NCBI GenBank assembly: GCA_029256345.1
Contig: JAQSYC010000016.1
Coordinates: 1 to 22,603, forward strand
Origin: Clostridia bacterium
GTDB lineage: Bacteria > Bacillota > Clostridia > Lachnospirales > Cellulosilyticaceae
Reading direction: 5' to 3'
Length of the DNA: 22,603 nt
Made by a program: the position numbers and the translations under genes. Below the pieces are notes generated by a model that was not told the origin of the DNA, did not search any database, and worked only from the letters and a program-made list of their open reading frames with translations. Positions 8,093-15,746 of the stretch are shown here, in pieces (position 1 is the first letter of the stretch; every line of letters starts with the position of its first letter).

Positions 8093-8122
8093 CTGACCAC
8101 CCTCTTTATTTGTGCCTCGCTT

Positions 8123-9766
8123 TTATGCGTGTAATATTGTATTCGCTCTATCTAATACATCTTCTTTAAATATATTTTCAATGACTTCGTCAATTGTTTC
8201 AACAGGTATAATCTCAACCCCAATATTTAAGAGTAACTCTTGCATATTGCCCTTCGGAATAATAACCTTCTTAACCCCTGCTTTTTGTGCGGCCACAACT
8301 TTTTCGTAGACGCCTCCCACAGGGTATACAAGCCCTTGAATCGATACCTCTCCCGTCACTGCTATATCTCCAGCTATATACTTATTAAATAACACTGAGT
8401 ATAAAACACCAAATATCGCTATACCTGCTGAGGGCCCATCTATAGGCATGCCCGAAGTAAAATTGAGATGCAGCAAATAGTTATTGGTATTTACATTATA
8501 TCTCATTTTTAAAATAGTGAGTACATTTTCTACGGAACTTGATGCCATACTTTTTCTTTTAATCGTACTATGCTTCATATGCAGGTCTTCTTGCTCTATA
8601 ATACCCGTAATCTTTATGCCGCTGTTATCTTTATCTACTTCTTTGCATGCCGCTTCTATATCAAGAAGCATGCCTTGTCCACGGCCCGATACTGCGAGTC
8701 CATTGATTTTCCCTATATGATACTGGTTGTCAACTTTCTTATCTATTCTCGGTGTATATTTGCCTGTTTGTATCACCCACTCTATATCTTTTTCGGCTAT
8801 ATTTTCTCTTTTCTCTAGCTTTACTAAACTTTGAGCGGTTTGGAGCATATTGATAGCATCCCTGCCATTGGTACAGTATTTTCCAATCAAACTTTTAGCT
8901 TCATCTTTAATATTTATTTTCTCGCCTTTTAATACATGTTCTACAATACTAATAATATGTTCGTAGGACAAGTCTTGAAAAAATATTTCTACACATCTAG
9001 ATCTTAAGGCCGCTGGCAAATCTTCTGGACTTCTGGTAGTTGCCCCTATAAGTCTAAAATCTGCTGGCAAACCATTTTTAAATATATCATGAATATGCTT
9101 AGGAATGTTCTCATCCCCCGCCACATAATACGAGCTCTCTAAAAAGACTTTCCTGTCCTCTAAAACTTTTAACAGTTTATTCATTTGAACGGAATGAAGT
9201 TCACCTATTTCATCAATAAACAGTACGCCCCCGTGGGCCTTCGTGACAGCACCAGCTTTAGGCTGAGGCACGCCCGCCTGCCCATAGGCTCCGGCCCCTT
9301 GATAAATTGGGTCATGTACTGATCCTATAAGGGGATCTGCTATACTTCTTTCATCAAATCTAAGAGTCGTTGCATCAATCTCTATGAATTTAGCATCCTC
9401 TGCAAAAGGTGATGCTTCTGATTTTTTGGCGATATCAAGCGCTATTCTGGCTGCTGCTGTTTTCCCTATACCCGGACTGCCATATATGAGAATATGTTGT
9501 GGATTGGGACCGCATAAAGCTGTCTTAAGTGCTTTTAGACCATCCTCTTGTCCTATAATGTCTTTTTCTTGTCTTGGTCTCATTTTCTCTGATAAAGGCT
9601 CTGTTAATGCAATTTTTCTTAAGGTATTCATCTTCTCATATTGTCTCAGTGTATCTTTGTGTATCGTTGTTTTTGAGTTTGTTTGATTTTTCAATTGTAG
9701 TAAGAAATAAATACCAATAACAAAAGAAAAAAACAACTGCGTTCCTATCAAAAAAGTTTGTAACAT
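8123..9766 (-). CDS. lonB: Lon-like ATP-dependent protease LonB, membrane anchored
   Basis: 547-residue Lon homologue lacking the large LonA N-terminal domain. Residues about 5-24 form one hydrophobic helix, a membrane anchor. The AAA+ domain follows, with Walker A GSPGIGKT (96-103) and Walker B LFIDE (182-186). The protease domain carries Ser446 (in IDGPSAG) and Lys489 (in GGVYEK), again 43 residues apart. In Bacillus subtilis the equivalent lonB lies directly before lonA and is expressed in the forespore, so a sporulation role is likely but inferred. The start has AGGAGG at good spacing, but the leader may fold over this RBS (9768-9833). A hairpin after clpX suggests that lonB starts its own transcription unit; no clear sigma-A or forespore promoter could be assigned in the 159-bp gap. 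Confidence 0.95.
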   Translation of the reverse strand: MLQTFLIGTQLFFSFVIGIYFLLQLKNQTNSKTTIHKDTLRQYEKMNTLRKIALTEPLSEKMRPRQEKDIIGQEDGLKALKTALCGPNPQHILIYGSPGIGKTAAARIALDIAKKSEASPFAEDAKFIEIDATTLRFDERSIADPLIGSVHDPIYQGAGAYGQAGVPQPKAGAVTKAHGGVLFIDEIGELHSVQMNKLLKVLEDRKVFLESSYYVAGDENIPKHIHDIFKNGLPADFRLIGATTRSPEDLPAALRSRCVEIFFQDLSYEHIISIVEHVLKGEKINIKDEAKSLIGKYCTNGRDAINMLQTAQSLVKLEKRENIAEKDIEWVIQTGKYTPRIDKKVDNQYHIGKINGLAVSGRGQGMLLDIEAACKEVDKDNSGIKITGIIEQEDLHMKHSTIKRKSMASSSVENVLTILKMRYNVNTNNYLLHLNFTSGMPIDGPSAGIAIFGVLYSVLFNKYIAGDIAVTGEVSIQGLVYPVGGVYEKVVAAQKAGVKKVIIPKGNMQELLLNIGVEIIPVETIDEVIENIFKEDVLDRANTILHA

Positions 9767-9767
9767 A

Positions 9768-9833
9768 AAGTATCCTCCTGTTAGTTATTCATGTACTTTT
9801 AAATTATTGCCAAGAGTACTTAAAAGGATACTT
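9768..9833 (-). promoter_or_regulatory. lonB leader: inverted repeat covering the ribosome binding site
   Basis: In the leader RNA a 9-nt AAGUAUCCU (9833-9825) is perfectly complementary to AGGAUACUU (9776-9768), which holds part of the AGGAGG of lonB and the bases up to the start codon. The arms are 48 nt apart. A competing inner pairing of CTTTTAA (9796-9802) with TTAAAAG (9820-9826) is also possible. A switchable or temperature-sensitive leader is an inference. Confidence 0.4.
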
Positions 9834-9895
9834 CTTCATTTATTTTAGTTATAAAATTTATTTACACCATTTTTAGTGAAAATCCTGAAAGTTAC

Positions 9896-9928
9896 AAAAT
9901 AAAGCTGTTAGTAGATACTAACAGCTTA
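9896..9928 (-). terminator. Hairpin at the clpX stop codon, probable terminator
   Basis: A 10-bp perfect stem (AAGCTGTTAG/CTAACAGCTT, 9902-9911 and 9918-9927, with a possible 2-bp extension) and a short loop are followed on the minus strand by TATTTTG. It overlaps the clpX TAA at 9926-9928. It separates tig-clpP-clpX from lonB, although the short T-run may allow read-through. Confidence 0.65.
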
Positions 9929-11215
9929 TGCTGATTCATTATTTGCTTTTTTACCCTTACCTTTGGTTTTTATTTTTTCACCGTATGCAAGTGTAGGTTT
10001 TTTGCCTTCTCTTATAACTTCTTGGTTGATAGTAACTTTCTCAATCTGATCTGCTATAGAAGGTGTTTCGTACATAATATCTCTTAAATAAGTTTCTAGA
10101 ATAGCTCTCAGTCCCCTAGCACCCGTTTGTCTTTCGATAGCTAGGTCAGCAATAGCACTTAAGGCCTCTTTATCAAATTCTAACGTTACATCATCCAACT
10201 CAAAAAGTGCCTTGTATTGCTTAACAAGTGCATTTTTAGGTTCTGTCAAAATCTGTACAAGTGCATCTTTATCTAGGTTTTCTAAGGAAACAATTGCGGG
10301 CACACGACCAACAAACTCTGGTATTAAACCAAACTTAATAAGATCTTGTGGCTCAATTTGTTTTAAAAGATCGCCAACCTTTTTTTCCTTCTTGCTGACT
10401 GTGGCAGCTCCAAAACCAATTGTCTTTTTGCCTGTTCTATTCTCTATAATTCTGTCAATACCATCAAATGCGCCTCCGCAAATGAATAAAATATTGGTTG
10501 TATCAATCTGAATGAATTCCTGATGAGGGTGTTTTCTTCCGCCCTGTGGGGGCACCGAAGCTACTGTCCCTTCCAGTATTTTTAGAAGTGCCTGCTGTAC
10601 CCCTTCTCCGCTTACATCTCTTGTAATAGAAGGATTTTCAGACTTTCTTGAAATTTTATCAATCTCATCAATGTAGATAATGCCCATTTGTGCCTTTTCT
10701 ACATCATAATTAGCCGCCTGAATAATCTTTAATAGGATGTTTTCTACATCCTCACCTACATAACCAGCTTCCGTTAAAGAAGTTGCATCTGCTATGGCAA
10801 AAGGTACATTTAGCATCTTTGCAAGGGTTTGTGCTAATAAAGTCTTTCCTGAACCAGTTGGTCCTAAGAGTAAGATATTACTTTTTTGAATTTCTAAATC
10901 ATTCTTTTTACGGTGAATTTTATTGATACGTTTATAGTGGTTATAAACGGCTACTGCCAATGCTTTTTTTGCATCTTCCTGACCAATAACATACTCATCT
11001 AAGTGCATTTTTATTTCTTTTGGCTTAGGCATGTCAAGTGATTCGTTTTGTTCATAACTACCTTCTAGCTCTTCTTCTATGATTTCAGAACACAATTCAA
11101 TACACTCATCACAAATGTAAACATTGGGTCCTGCAATAAGACGTTTTACTTGTTCCTGCGTTTTACCACAAAAAGAGCATCGTAATTGTTTAGTATCATC
11201 AAACTTAGTTGGCAT
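9926..11215 (-). CDS. clpX: ClpX, ATP-dependent unfoldase of ClpXP
   Basis: Hexameric AAA+ unfoldase that delivers substrates to ClpP. The N-terminal zinc-binding domain has Cys13, Cys16, Cys35 and Cys38. Further motifs are Walker A GPTGSGKT (118-125), pore loop GYVG (151-154), Walker B YIDEID (181-186), the RKH loop (227-229), the IGF tripeptide that docks onto ClpP (266-268), and a sensor-2 region GARGLR (365-370). 429 residues is typical, and the lysine-rich tail after about 412 is variable in the family. The start has GAGAGG upstream. It lies 17 bp after clpP, consistent with joint expression. Confidence 0.98.
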   Translation of the reverse strand: MPTKFDDTKQLRCSFCGKTQEQVKRLIAGPNVYICDECIELCSEIIEEELEGSYEQNESLDMPKPKEIKMHLDEYVIGQEDAKKALAVAVYNHYKRINKIHRKKNDLEIQKSNILLLGPTGSGKTLLAQTLAKMLNVPFAIADATSLTEAGYVGEDVENILLKIIQAANYDVEKAQMGIIYIDEIDKISRKSENPSITRDVSGEGVQQALLKILEGTVASVPPQGGRKHPHQEFIQIDTTNILFICGGAFDGIDRIIENRTGKKTIGFGAATVSKKEKKVGDLLKQIEPQDLIKFGLIPEFVGRVPAIVSLENLDKDALVQILTEPKNALVKQYKALFELDDVTLEFDKEALSAIADLAIERQTGARGLRAILETYLRDIMYETPSIADQIEKVTINQEVIREGKKPTLAYGEKIKTKGKGKKANNESA

Positions 11216-11232
11216 TCTACACCTCTCTTTAT

Positions 11233-11817
11233 TTATTGTTGTGGCGCTATGACCTCATCTATTATTCCATATTCTTTAGCTTCTAATGCTGTCATAAAAT
11301 AATCTCTCTCCACATCTTGCTTGATTTTTTCAAGAGGTCTACCTGTGTTTTCTGATAACATACGATTCATCCTGTCTTTGGTTTTAAGGATATGCTCTGC
11401 TTGAATTTGAATGTCAGTGGCTTGACCTTTAGCACCGCCTAGAGGCTGATGAATCATAATTTCAGCGTTTGGAAGTGCAAAACGCTTGCCTTTTGCTCCC
11501 CCAGCAAGAAGAAACGCTCCCATGCTTGCTGCCATACCCATACAAATCGTCGAAACGGCTGGTTTAATATGATGCATCGTATCATATATCGCCATACCAT
11601 CACTGATAGAACCACCAGGACTATTGATATAGAGCATAATATCTTTATCAGGATCTTCAGCTGCTAAAAACAAAAGTTGTGCTACTATAAGATTCGATGT
11701 AACATAATTAACTTCGTCACCGAGTATAACAATACGATCTTTCAATAATCGGGAATAGATATCATAAGAACGTTCTCCCCTGTTGGTTTGCTCAACTACT
11801 ACTGGAACTAAACTCAT
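11233..11817 (-). CDS. clpP: ClpP, proteolytic subunit
   Basis: Barrel-forming serine peptidase that degrades proteins fed by ClpX. The catalytic triad is Ser98 (GMAASMG), His123 (MIHQPLGG) and Asp172. 194 residues is the standard length, with the short N-terminal processing region seen in the family. The RBS AGGAGG is 8 to 9 nt before the ATG. Order and close spacing place it between tig and clpX as in many bacteria. No CtsR heptamer repeat is seen upstream of clpP or tig. Confidence 0.98.
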   Translation of the reverse strand: MSLVPVVVEQTNRGERSYDIYSRLLKDRIVILGDEVNYVTSNLIVAQLLFLAAEDPDKDIMLYINSPGGSISDGMAIYDTMHHIKPAVSTICMGMAASMGAFLLAGGAKGKRFALPNAEIMIHQPLGGAKGQATDIQIQAEHILKTKDRMNRMLSENTGRPLEKIKQDVERDYFMTALEAKEYGIIDEVIAPQQ

Positions 11818-11856
11818 TTTAATAGCCTCCTAACATCTTTTTATTTTTATCTATTT

Positions 11857-13155
11857 TTATTTCTCTATTACTTTTGCTGAATCTGTTATCAGTTTAGCAG
11901 CTTTCTGAACTTTAATGTCTGAAGATAGTGTTTCCTTCTCATATGCTGCGAAAGACTCTTTTAGCTCTTCATAAGGCATTTGATATTGCTGTGCAATCAC
12001 TTTTAGTTCTTCATCTATTTCTTCTTCTGATACAGTAATATTTTCTAATTCAGCTACTTTTTCTAACACTAATCGGGTGCTTATTTGAGATTGGGCATCA
12101 TTTTTGAAATTTTCTCTGAAAGCCTCCATTGTTTGACCTGTGAACTGCAGATATTGTTCGATTTGTAATCCTTGTGACTGCATACGGCTTGAGAAGGACT
12201 TAACATTTCTATCTACTTGTTCTTCAATCATAGCGTCTGGTACTTCAATTTTTGCATTTTTTACAGCTGCTTCTATAGCTTTTTGTTCTGTTTGTGAAAC
12301 TTTGTTTGATTCTTTTTGTTTTAAAAGTTTTGCCTTAATGTCTGCTTTATATTCATCGAGTGTTTCAAATTCAGAAATATCTGACGCAAAATCATCATTA
12401 ATTTCTGGCAATTCTTTTACTGTAATGCTTTTAACTGTTACTTTAAATAATGCTGGTTTTCCAGCTAATTCTTGTGCCTGATACGCTTCTGGGAAAGTAA
12501 CATTAACTTCTATTTCTTCACCTATTGTTTTTCCTATTAATTGGTCTTCAAAATTATCAATAAATGATTTTGAGCCGATAACAAGTGAATAATCAGTTGC
12601 TGTTCCACCTTCAAAAGGCACACCATCTACGAAACCTGCAAAATCAATAATAACTTTATCTTGTGGTTCTACTGTTCTGTCTGTAACCGTAATCTCACGG
12701 GCATTTTTTTCTGCTTCCGCTGCAATTGCTTTATCAATTTCTTCTTCTTCTACTTGCAATTGATCAACTTCGATTTCAACGCCCTTATACTCACCTAGTT
12801 CAAGCTCTGGTTTGATGGTAACAAGCGCTGTATATTTCATAGCTTCTTTACTCATCTCAACAACTTCTAATTCATTAGGTCTAATACGTGCTGCTATTTC
12901 AATCTTGTTTTCTTCAATAGCATCCCATAAAGTTTGGTCTATAATAATATCTGCTGCTTTATTAAAAAATACTTCTACCCCATACATTTTTTCTACCATT
13001 GGGCGAGGCACTTTACCTTTTCTAAATCCAGGTACATTAAAATCCTTTTTCATTGCTTGATACGCTTCGTTTATAGCTTTAGCTACTTGCTCTTTACCTG
13101 CTTCTATTGTGAGCTTTATTTGGCTCTTCTCCATTTTTTCTACTAGTATACTCAT
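11857..13155 (-). CDS. tig: Trigger factor, ribosome-bound chaperone
   Basis: First chaperone to meet nascent chains at the ribosome exit tunnel. The N-terminal ribosome-docking domain carries the signature VPGFRKGKVPR (about 41-51). A central FKBP-like peptidyl-prolyl isomerase domain (about 155-245) includes VIIDFAGFVDGVPFEGG. The C-terminal helical arms (about 250-432) form the chaperone cradle. The start has AAGGAGG at ideal spacing. Start of the tig-clpP-clpX unit (39-bp gap to clpP). Confidence 0.97.
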   Translation of the reverse strand: MSILVEKMEKSQIKLTIEAGKEQVAKAINEAYQAMKKDFNVPGFRKGKVPRPMVEKMYGVEVFFNKAADIIIDQTLWDAIEENKIEIAARIRPNELEVVEMSKEAMKYTALVTIKPELELGEYKGVEIEVDQLQVEEEEIDKAIAAEAEKNAREITVTDRTVEPQDKVIIDFAGFVDGVPFEGGTATDYSLVIGSKSFIDNFEDQLIGKTIGEEIEVNVTFPEAYQAQELAGKPALFKVTVKSITVKELPEINDDFASDISEFETLDEYKADIKAKLLKQKESNKVSQTEQKAIEAAVKNAKIEVPDAMIEEQVDRNVKSFSSRMQSQGLQIEQYLQFTGQTMEAFRENFKNDAQSQISTRLVLEKVAELENITVSEEEIDEELKVIAQQYQMPYEELKESFAAYEKETLSSDIKVQKAAKLITDSAKVIEK

Positions 13156-13233
13156 TATTTTATCCTCCTTAAGGTTTTAGTCTATCCTATAATGCCAACG
13201 CATAAATATAGCATTTTAAACTAACATTCAATT

Positions 13234-13242
13234 ATTATAACA
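13234..13242 (-). promoter_or_regulatory. Extended -10 promoter upstream of tig
   Basis: On the minus strand TGTTATAAT (extended TGn plus a perfect -10) lies about 80 nt before the tig ATG. The hexamer 17 bp upstream (TGGATT) is a poor -35, which an extended -10 can tolerate. Confidence 0.5.
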
Positions 13243-13315
13243 TATCTGTTTTATAAAATCCACATTCAATTCTATACTATTTCAGTTAACAAATATAGCC
13301 CTTATATTATATTCC

Positions 13316-13374
13316 AACTATTACATATAGTAATTACCCCAATAGTTGTTTTATAATGAATGTATGTAATAGTT
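13316..13374 (+). promoter_or_regulatory. 12-bp inverted repeat flanking a -10 box, possible operator
   Basis: AACTATTACATA (13316-13327) and its exact complement (13363-13374) flank a TATAAT at 13352-13357. A third, partial half site forms the small palindrome ATTAC-ATATA-GTAAT (13320-13334). The arrangement sits 41-99 bases before the 13415 start codon and could bind a dimeric regulator, perhaps the product of 13415 itself. That link is inference. Confidence 0.45.
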
Positions 13375-13414
13375 TTGTAATATATGATTTTAATACAGGA
13401 AGGATTTTGTTGCT

Positions 13415-13870
13415 ATGGATAATTTTTCTAGCGAATGTATATCCCTTGTAAGTTTTGACAGAATATATCACCAAAATATACGTCCTAAACTTGAGGAAAT
13501 AGATATCTTTTTAAAGTCTACCGCTTCGCCCTACGATTTGCATGCTGTAGCTCATTTATTGGCTGTACAGCCTGCTGAGATTTTAGAGACAATGGCTACG
13601 CTTCATATCACTGTTCTAGATAAAATAAATTTTTTCAACTTAATATTTCATATGCCTAGCTATATTTGCAAACTTATTAGAAGACAATGGCAATATAGTC
13701 GCCAAACAACTTATAGTGCAGAAATGATTGCTGATATTTATCAAATCAACATACATAAAGTAGAAAGTGCCTTTAGAGAATTGGATATTCAGTACATAAC
13801 CGAGGATGACCTCAATGAATTATTTAAAAGAATCTATACGACTGTTTTTAATATGGAGACTATCAGTTAG
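13415..13870 (+). CDS. Hypothetical protein with two HTH-like segments
   Basis: 151 residues, family not recognised. Two segments have a helix-turn-helix look: about residues 40-66 (YDLHAVAHLLAVQPAEILET) and about 108-132 (YSAEMIADIYQINIHKVESA). Each reads as a scanning helix, a turn and a second helix. Between them lies an aromatic and hydrophobic stretch (INFFNLIFHMPSYICKL, about 70-86) that may pack the core rather than cross a membrane. The start at 13415 has GGAAGGA about 10 nt upstream. The gene is divergent from tig and has an inverted repeat around its likely promoter, which is common for autoregulated DNA-binding proteins. The regulator idea is an inference from these two signs. Confidence 0.7.
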   Translation: MDNFSSECISLVSFDRIYHQNIRPKLEEIDIFLKSTASPYDLHAVAHLLAVQPAEILETMATLHITVLDKINFFNLIFHMPSYICKLIRRQWQYSRQTTYSAEMIADIYQINIHKVESAFRELDIQYITEDDLNELFKRIYTTVFNMETIS

Positions 13871-13897
13871 CTGAGCCACTCCACCAATTGTTATGGG

Positions 13898-13945
13898 GTT
13901 TAAAGAAATAACTGGTCCGTTTAGGACTATTTTGTTTCTTTAAAC
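13898..13945. repeat. Inverted repeat between convergent genes
   Basis: GTTTAAAGAAA (13898-13908) pairs with 13935-13945 over 11 bp, and the spacer contains a second small stem GTCC-GTTTA-GGAC. It overlaps the 3' end of the DJ-1/PfpI gene. Neither strand has a T-run after the stem, so it is not a classical terminator. It may act as a 3' stabiliser for converging transcripts. Confidence 0.4.
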
Positions 13946-14478
13946 TGCATACTCTTTTTAAGTTGATCCACTGCTTCTTTACCCTGAATATTTTCTAAAA
14001 TTCCAAAGGCAAATGCTAAAGAAGTGCCCGCACCTTTACCAGTTATTATTTTATGACTGACTACCGTGCTTTCATCCCTATACTCACAACCTTCCAGGTA
14101 CTTCTCATATCCCGGATAACAAGTTGCCTTCTCACCCATAAGCAGTCCCAGTTTACCTAATATACTAGGTGCTGCACAAATAGCTGCAAGCCATTTCCCT
14201 TGCTCTTTAAAGCGCTTGATATTTTCGAGAACAAGACTATTGGCCTCTAAATTTTGAGTTCCCGGCACACCGCCTGGAAGTACAATCATGTCAATATCGT
14301 CATGATTTAGTTTTTCAATTGTTGTATCCATTTGCACGCTTATATCCCGCGCACTGGTTACAGTTTCTTTGCTTATCCCAGTCATAACGACCTCTATTTT
14401 AGCTCTTCTTAATACATCCACCACCGTTAATGCCTCTAATTCTTCATAACCTTCTGCAAAATATACTGCCACTTTCAT
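13927..14478 (-). CDS. DJ-1/PfpI family protein (YajL/ThiJ-like)
   Basis: 183-residue flavodoxin-like protein of the DJ-1 superfamily. The conserved acid Glu15 (in GYEELE) and nucleophilic Cys101 (in AAICAAPSIL) match Glu18 and Cys106 of human DJ-1. The segment HKIITGKGAGTSLAFAFGI matches the family's C-terminal signature. Members have been described as redox or reactive-carbonyl stress proteins; the precise activity of this one cannot be read from sequence. The start has AAAGGA about 10 nt upstream. It is divergent from the CYTH gene and convergent with the 13415 gene. Confidence 0.93.
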   Translation of the reverse strand: MKVAVYFAEGYEELEALTVVDVLRRAKIEVVMTGISKETVTSARDISVQMDTTIEKLNHDDIDMIVLPGGVPGTQNLEANSLVLENIKRFKEQGKWLAAICAAPSILGKLGLLMGEKATCYPGYEKYLEGCEYRDESTVVSHKIITGKGAGTSLAFAFGILENIQGKEAVDQLKKSMQFKETK

Positions 14479-14522
14479 ATTACTCTCATCCTTTCACTTA
14501 TCAGATCCCTAAACTTTAGTTT

Positions 14523-14531
14523 ATTATATCA
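14523..14531 (-). promoter_or_regulatory. Extended -10 promoter for the DJ-1/PfpI gene
   Basis: TGATATAAT on the minus strand, a perfect -10 with extended TGn, about 45 nt before the start codon. The -35 region (TTTTAT at 17 bp) is weak. Confidence 0.5.
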
Positions 14532-14578
14532 CACTCTATCACTCAATAAAATCCGCATAGGCTTTTTATCAGAACTAT

Positions 14579-14607
14579 GTTAGAATCTAACTTATAACTG
14601 GTATTAT
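14579..14607 (+). promoter_or_regulatory. Promoter with palindrome upstream of the CYTH gene
   Basis: TATTAT (14602-14607) with extended TGG, about 27 nt before the CYTH start. The -35 region (TTAGAA, 16-bp spacer) lies inside the 13-bp palindrome GTTAGA-A-TCTAAC (14579-14591), which could be an operator. Confidence 0.45.
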
Positions 14608-14634
14608 AAAATAAGGATTTAAGGAGTCATCGAA

Positions 14635-15087
14635 ATGGAAATTGAACGCAAGTTTCTTATTAAAGAATTGCCGATTATCAAAAATTATAAACATAAAAAA
14701 ATTATTCAGGGCTATATCTCAATCGATCCTGTTATCCGAATGAGACAGATAGCAGACAGTTACTTTTTAACAGTTAAGTCTCATGGGCATATGGTCCGTG
14801 AAGAACTTGAACTCCCTCTAACAGCAGATCAGTTCTCTTCTCTTTGGTCAAAGCTTGAATGCCCGCCCATAGAAAAAACAAGATACTTTATTCCTCTCGA
14901 AAATCATTTGATAGCTGAATTAGATATCTATGAAGCCTCTTTAGAAGGTCTTATAACCATAGAAGTGGAGTTTTGTTCTGAAGAGAAAGCTCTGTCTTTC
15001 ATGCCTCCTTCATGGTTTGGAAAAGACGTTACCCACGACAGTCGTTATAAAAATAATCATCTATCGCTTCATGGGTTGCCTAGCTAG
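14635..15087 (+). CDS. CYTH-domain (triphosphate tunnel) protein
   Basis: 150-residue single-domain member of the CYTH/triphosphate tunnel metalloenzyme superfamily. The N-terminal ExExK signature is at residues 2-6 (EIERK). Later strands supply charged tunnel residues: RMRQ (about 36-39), FLTVKS (about 44-49), ELDIYE (about 99-104) and TIEVEF (about 112-117). Relatives hydrolyse inorganic tripolyphosphate or nucleoside triphosphates with divalent metal; which substrate applies here is unknown. The RBS AAGGAG lies about 10 nt upstream. Apparently monocistronic, ending in the hairpin at 15133-15174. Confidence 0.92.
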   Translation: MEIERKFLIKELPIIKNYKHKKIIQGYISIDPVIRMRQIADSYFLTVKSHGHMVREELELPLTADQFSSLWSKLECPPIEKTRYFIPLENHLIAELDIYEASLEGLITIEVEFCSEEKALSFMPPSWFGKDVTHDSRYKNNHLSLHGLPS

Positions 15088-15132
15088 TGTTCGCCTGCAC
15101 TCACTTTTGTATGGGTAAGAAGTTATGATAAA

Positions 15133-15174
15133 ATATAAAAAATGCGTATTGTCTCCAATACGCATTTTTTATAT
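15133..15174. terminator. Bidirectional terminator between the CYTH gene and the tRNA array
   Basis: A 19-bp perfect stem (15133-15151 and 15156-15174) with core ATGCGTATTG, TCTC loop, and A-run and T-run flanks. It can end the plus-strand CYTH transcript and the minus-strand tRNA transcript. Confidence 0.9.
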
Positions 15175-15185
15175 AGGCTTTTAAG

Positions 15186-15257
15186 CTGGGCTGGAAGGAT
15201 TCGAACCTTCGGGTGCAGGAATCAAAATCCTGTGCCTTACCGCTTGGCGACAACCCA
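15186..15257 (-). tRNA. tRNA-Gln(TTG), copy 1
   Basis: Acceptor TGGGTTG/CAGCCCA (one G-T wobble), discriminator G, anticodon loop TTTTGAT (anticodon TTG). No encoded CCA. Last gene of the array and identical to the copy at 15563-15634. Confidence 0.96.
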
Positions 15258-15283
15258 CCAGTATATATTTTAAATTTAAATCA

Positions 15284-15358
15284 GGTGGATGAAGGGATTC
15301 GAACCCTTGACCCCTAGAACCACAATCTAGTGCTCTAACCGACTGAGCCACACCCACC
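15284..15358 (-). tRNA. tRNA-His(GTG), copy 1
   Basis: Acceptor GTGGGTG/CATCCAC with the extra 5' G(-1) opposite discriminator C that is typical of tRNA-His; anticodon loop TTGTGGT (GTG). Identical to the copy at 15660-15734. Confidence 0.96.
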
Positions 15359-15369
15359 ATACGTATCCA

Positions 15370-15450
15370 TGCGGGTGACAGGAGTTGAACCTGCACGCCG
15401 TAGGCGCTAGATCCTAAGTCTAGTGCGTCTGCCAATTCCGCCACACCCGC
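15370..15450 (-). tRNA. tRNA-Leu(TAG)
   Basis: Acceptor GCGGGTG/CACCCGC, discriminator A, anticodon stem CTAGA/TCTAG with loop CTTAGGA (anticodon TAG), and a class II variable arm (about CGCCTACGGCG). Single copy here. Confidence 0.96.
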
Positions 15451-15455
15451 ATATA

Positions 15456-15528
15456 TGAGCCACCCGGGGTTCGAACCCGGGACCACTTGATTAAAAGTCA
15501 AGTGCTCTACCAACTGAGCTAGTGACCC
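15456..15528 (-). tRNA. tRNA-Lys(TTT)
   Basis: Acceptor GGGTCAC/GTGGCTC with two wobble pairs, discriminator A, anticodon stem CTTGA/TCAAG with loop CTTTTAA (anticodon TTT). No encoded CCA. Confidence 0.96.
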
Positions 15529-15562
15529 TCATTATTAAACTATTTTATCAAATCAGTTTAAG

Positions 15563-15634
15563 CTGGGCTGGAAGGATTCGAACCTTCGGGTGCAGGAATC
15601 AAAATCCTGTGCCTTACCGCTTGGCGACAACCCA
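15563..15634 (-). tRNA. tRNA-Gln(TTG), copy 2
   Basis: Identical in all 72 positions to the copy at 15186-15257 (anticodon TTG). It lies between tRNA-His copy 2 and tRNA-Lys. Confidence 0.96.
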
Positions 15635-15659
15635 ATAATATAATCTTAAATTTAAATCA

Positions 15660-15734
15660 GGTGGATGAAGGGATTCGAACCCTTGACCCCTAGAACCACA
15701 ATCTAGTGCTCTAACCGACTGAGCCACACCCACC
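15660..15734 (-). tRNA. tRNA-His(GTG), copy 2
   Basis: Identical to the copy at 15284-15358, including the G(-1). First intact gene of the transcript, directly after the truncated tRNA-Gly. Confidence 0.96.
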
Positions 15735-15746
15735 ATACGTATCCGT

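Larger units (their letters stand above)
15557..15744. repeat. Duplicate of 15180-15368: tandemly repeated Gln-His tRNA block
   Basis: The blocks 15180-15257 and 15557-15634 (78 nt) are identical, as are 15270-15368 and 15646-15744 (99 nt). Between them, inside each unit, lie unrelated short spacers (15258-15269 and 15635-15645). The repeat ends exactly where the truncated tRNA-Gly begins. Confidence 0.9.

Noticed and set aside
9384..9686. Plus-strand open frame opposite lonB
   Set aside because: Antisense shadow covering conserved AAA+ motifs of lonB; no RBS or family resemblance.
11818..13414. CtsR or CIRCE heat-shock sites near tig, clpP and clpX
   Set aside because: No tandem GGTCAAA heptads and no TTAGCACTC inverted repeat were found in the upstream gaps.
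14479..14634. Riboswitch or T-box leader before the CYTH gene
   Set aside because: The gap is short, with a promoter close to the start codon; no specifier or antiterminator structure is seen.
15181..15513. Minus-strand open frame of 110 codons
   Set aside because: It crosses four tRNA genes and their spacers and has no ribosome binding site.
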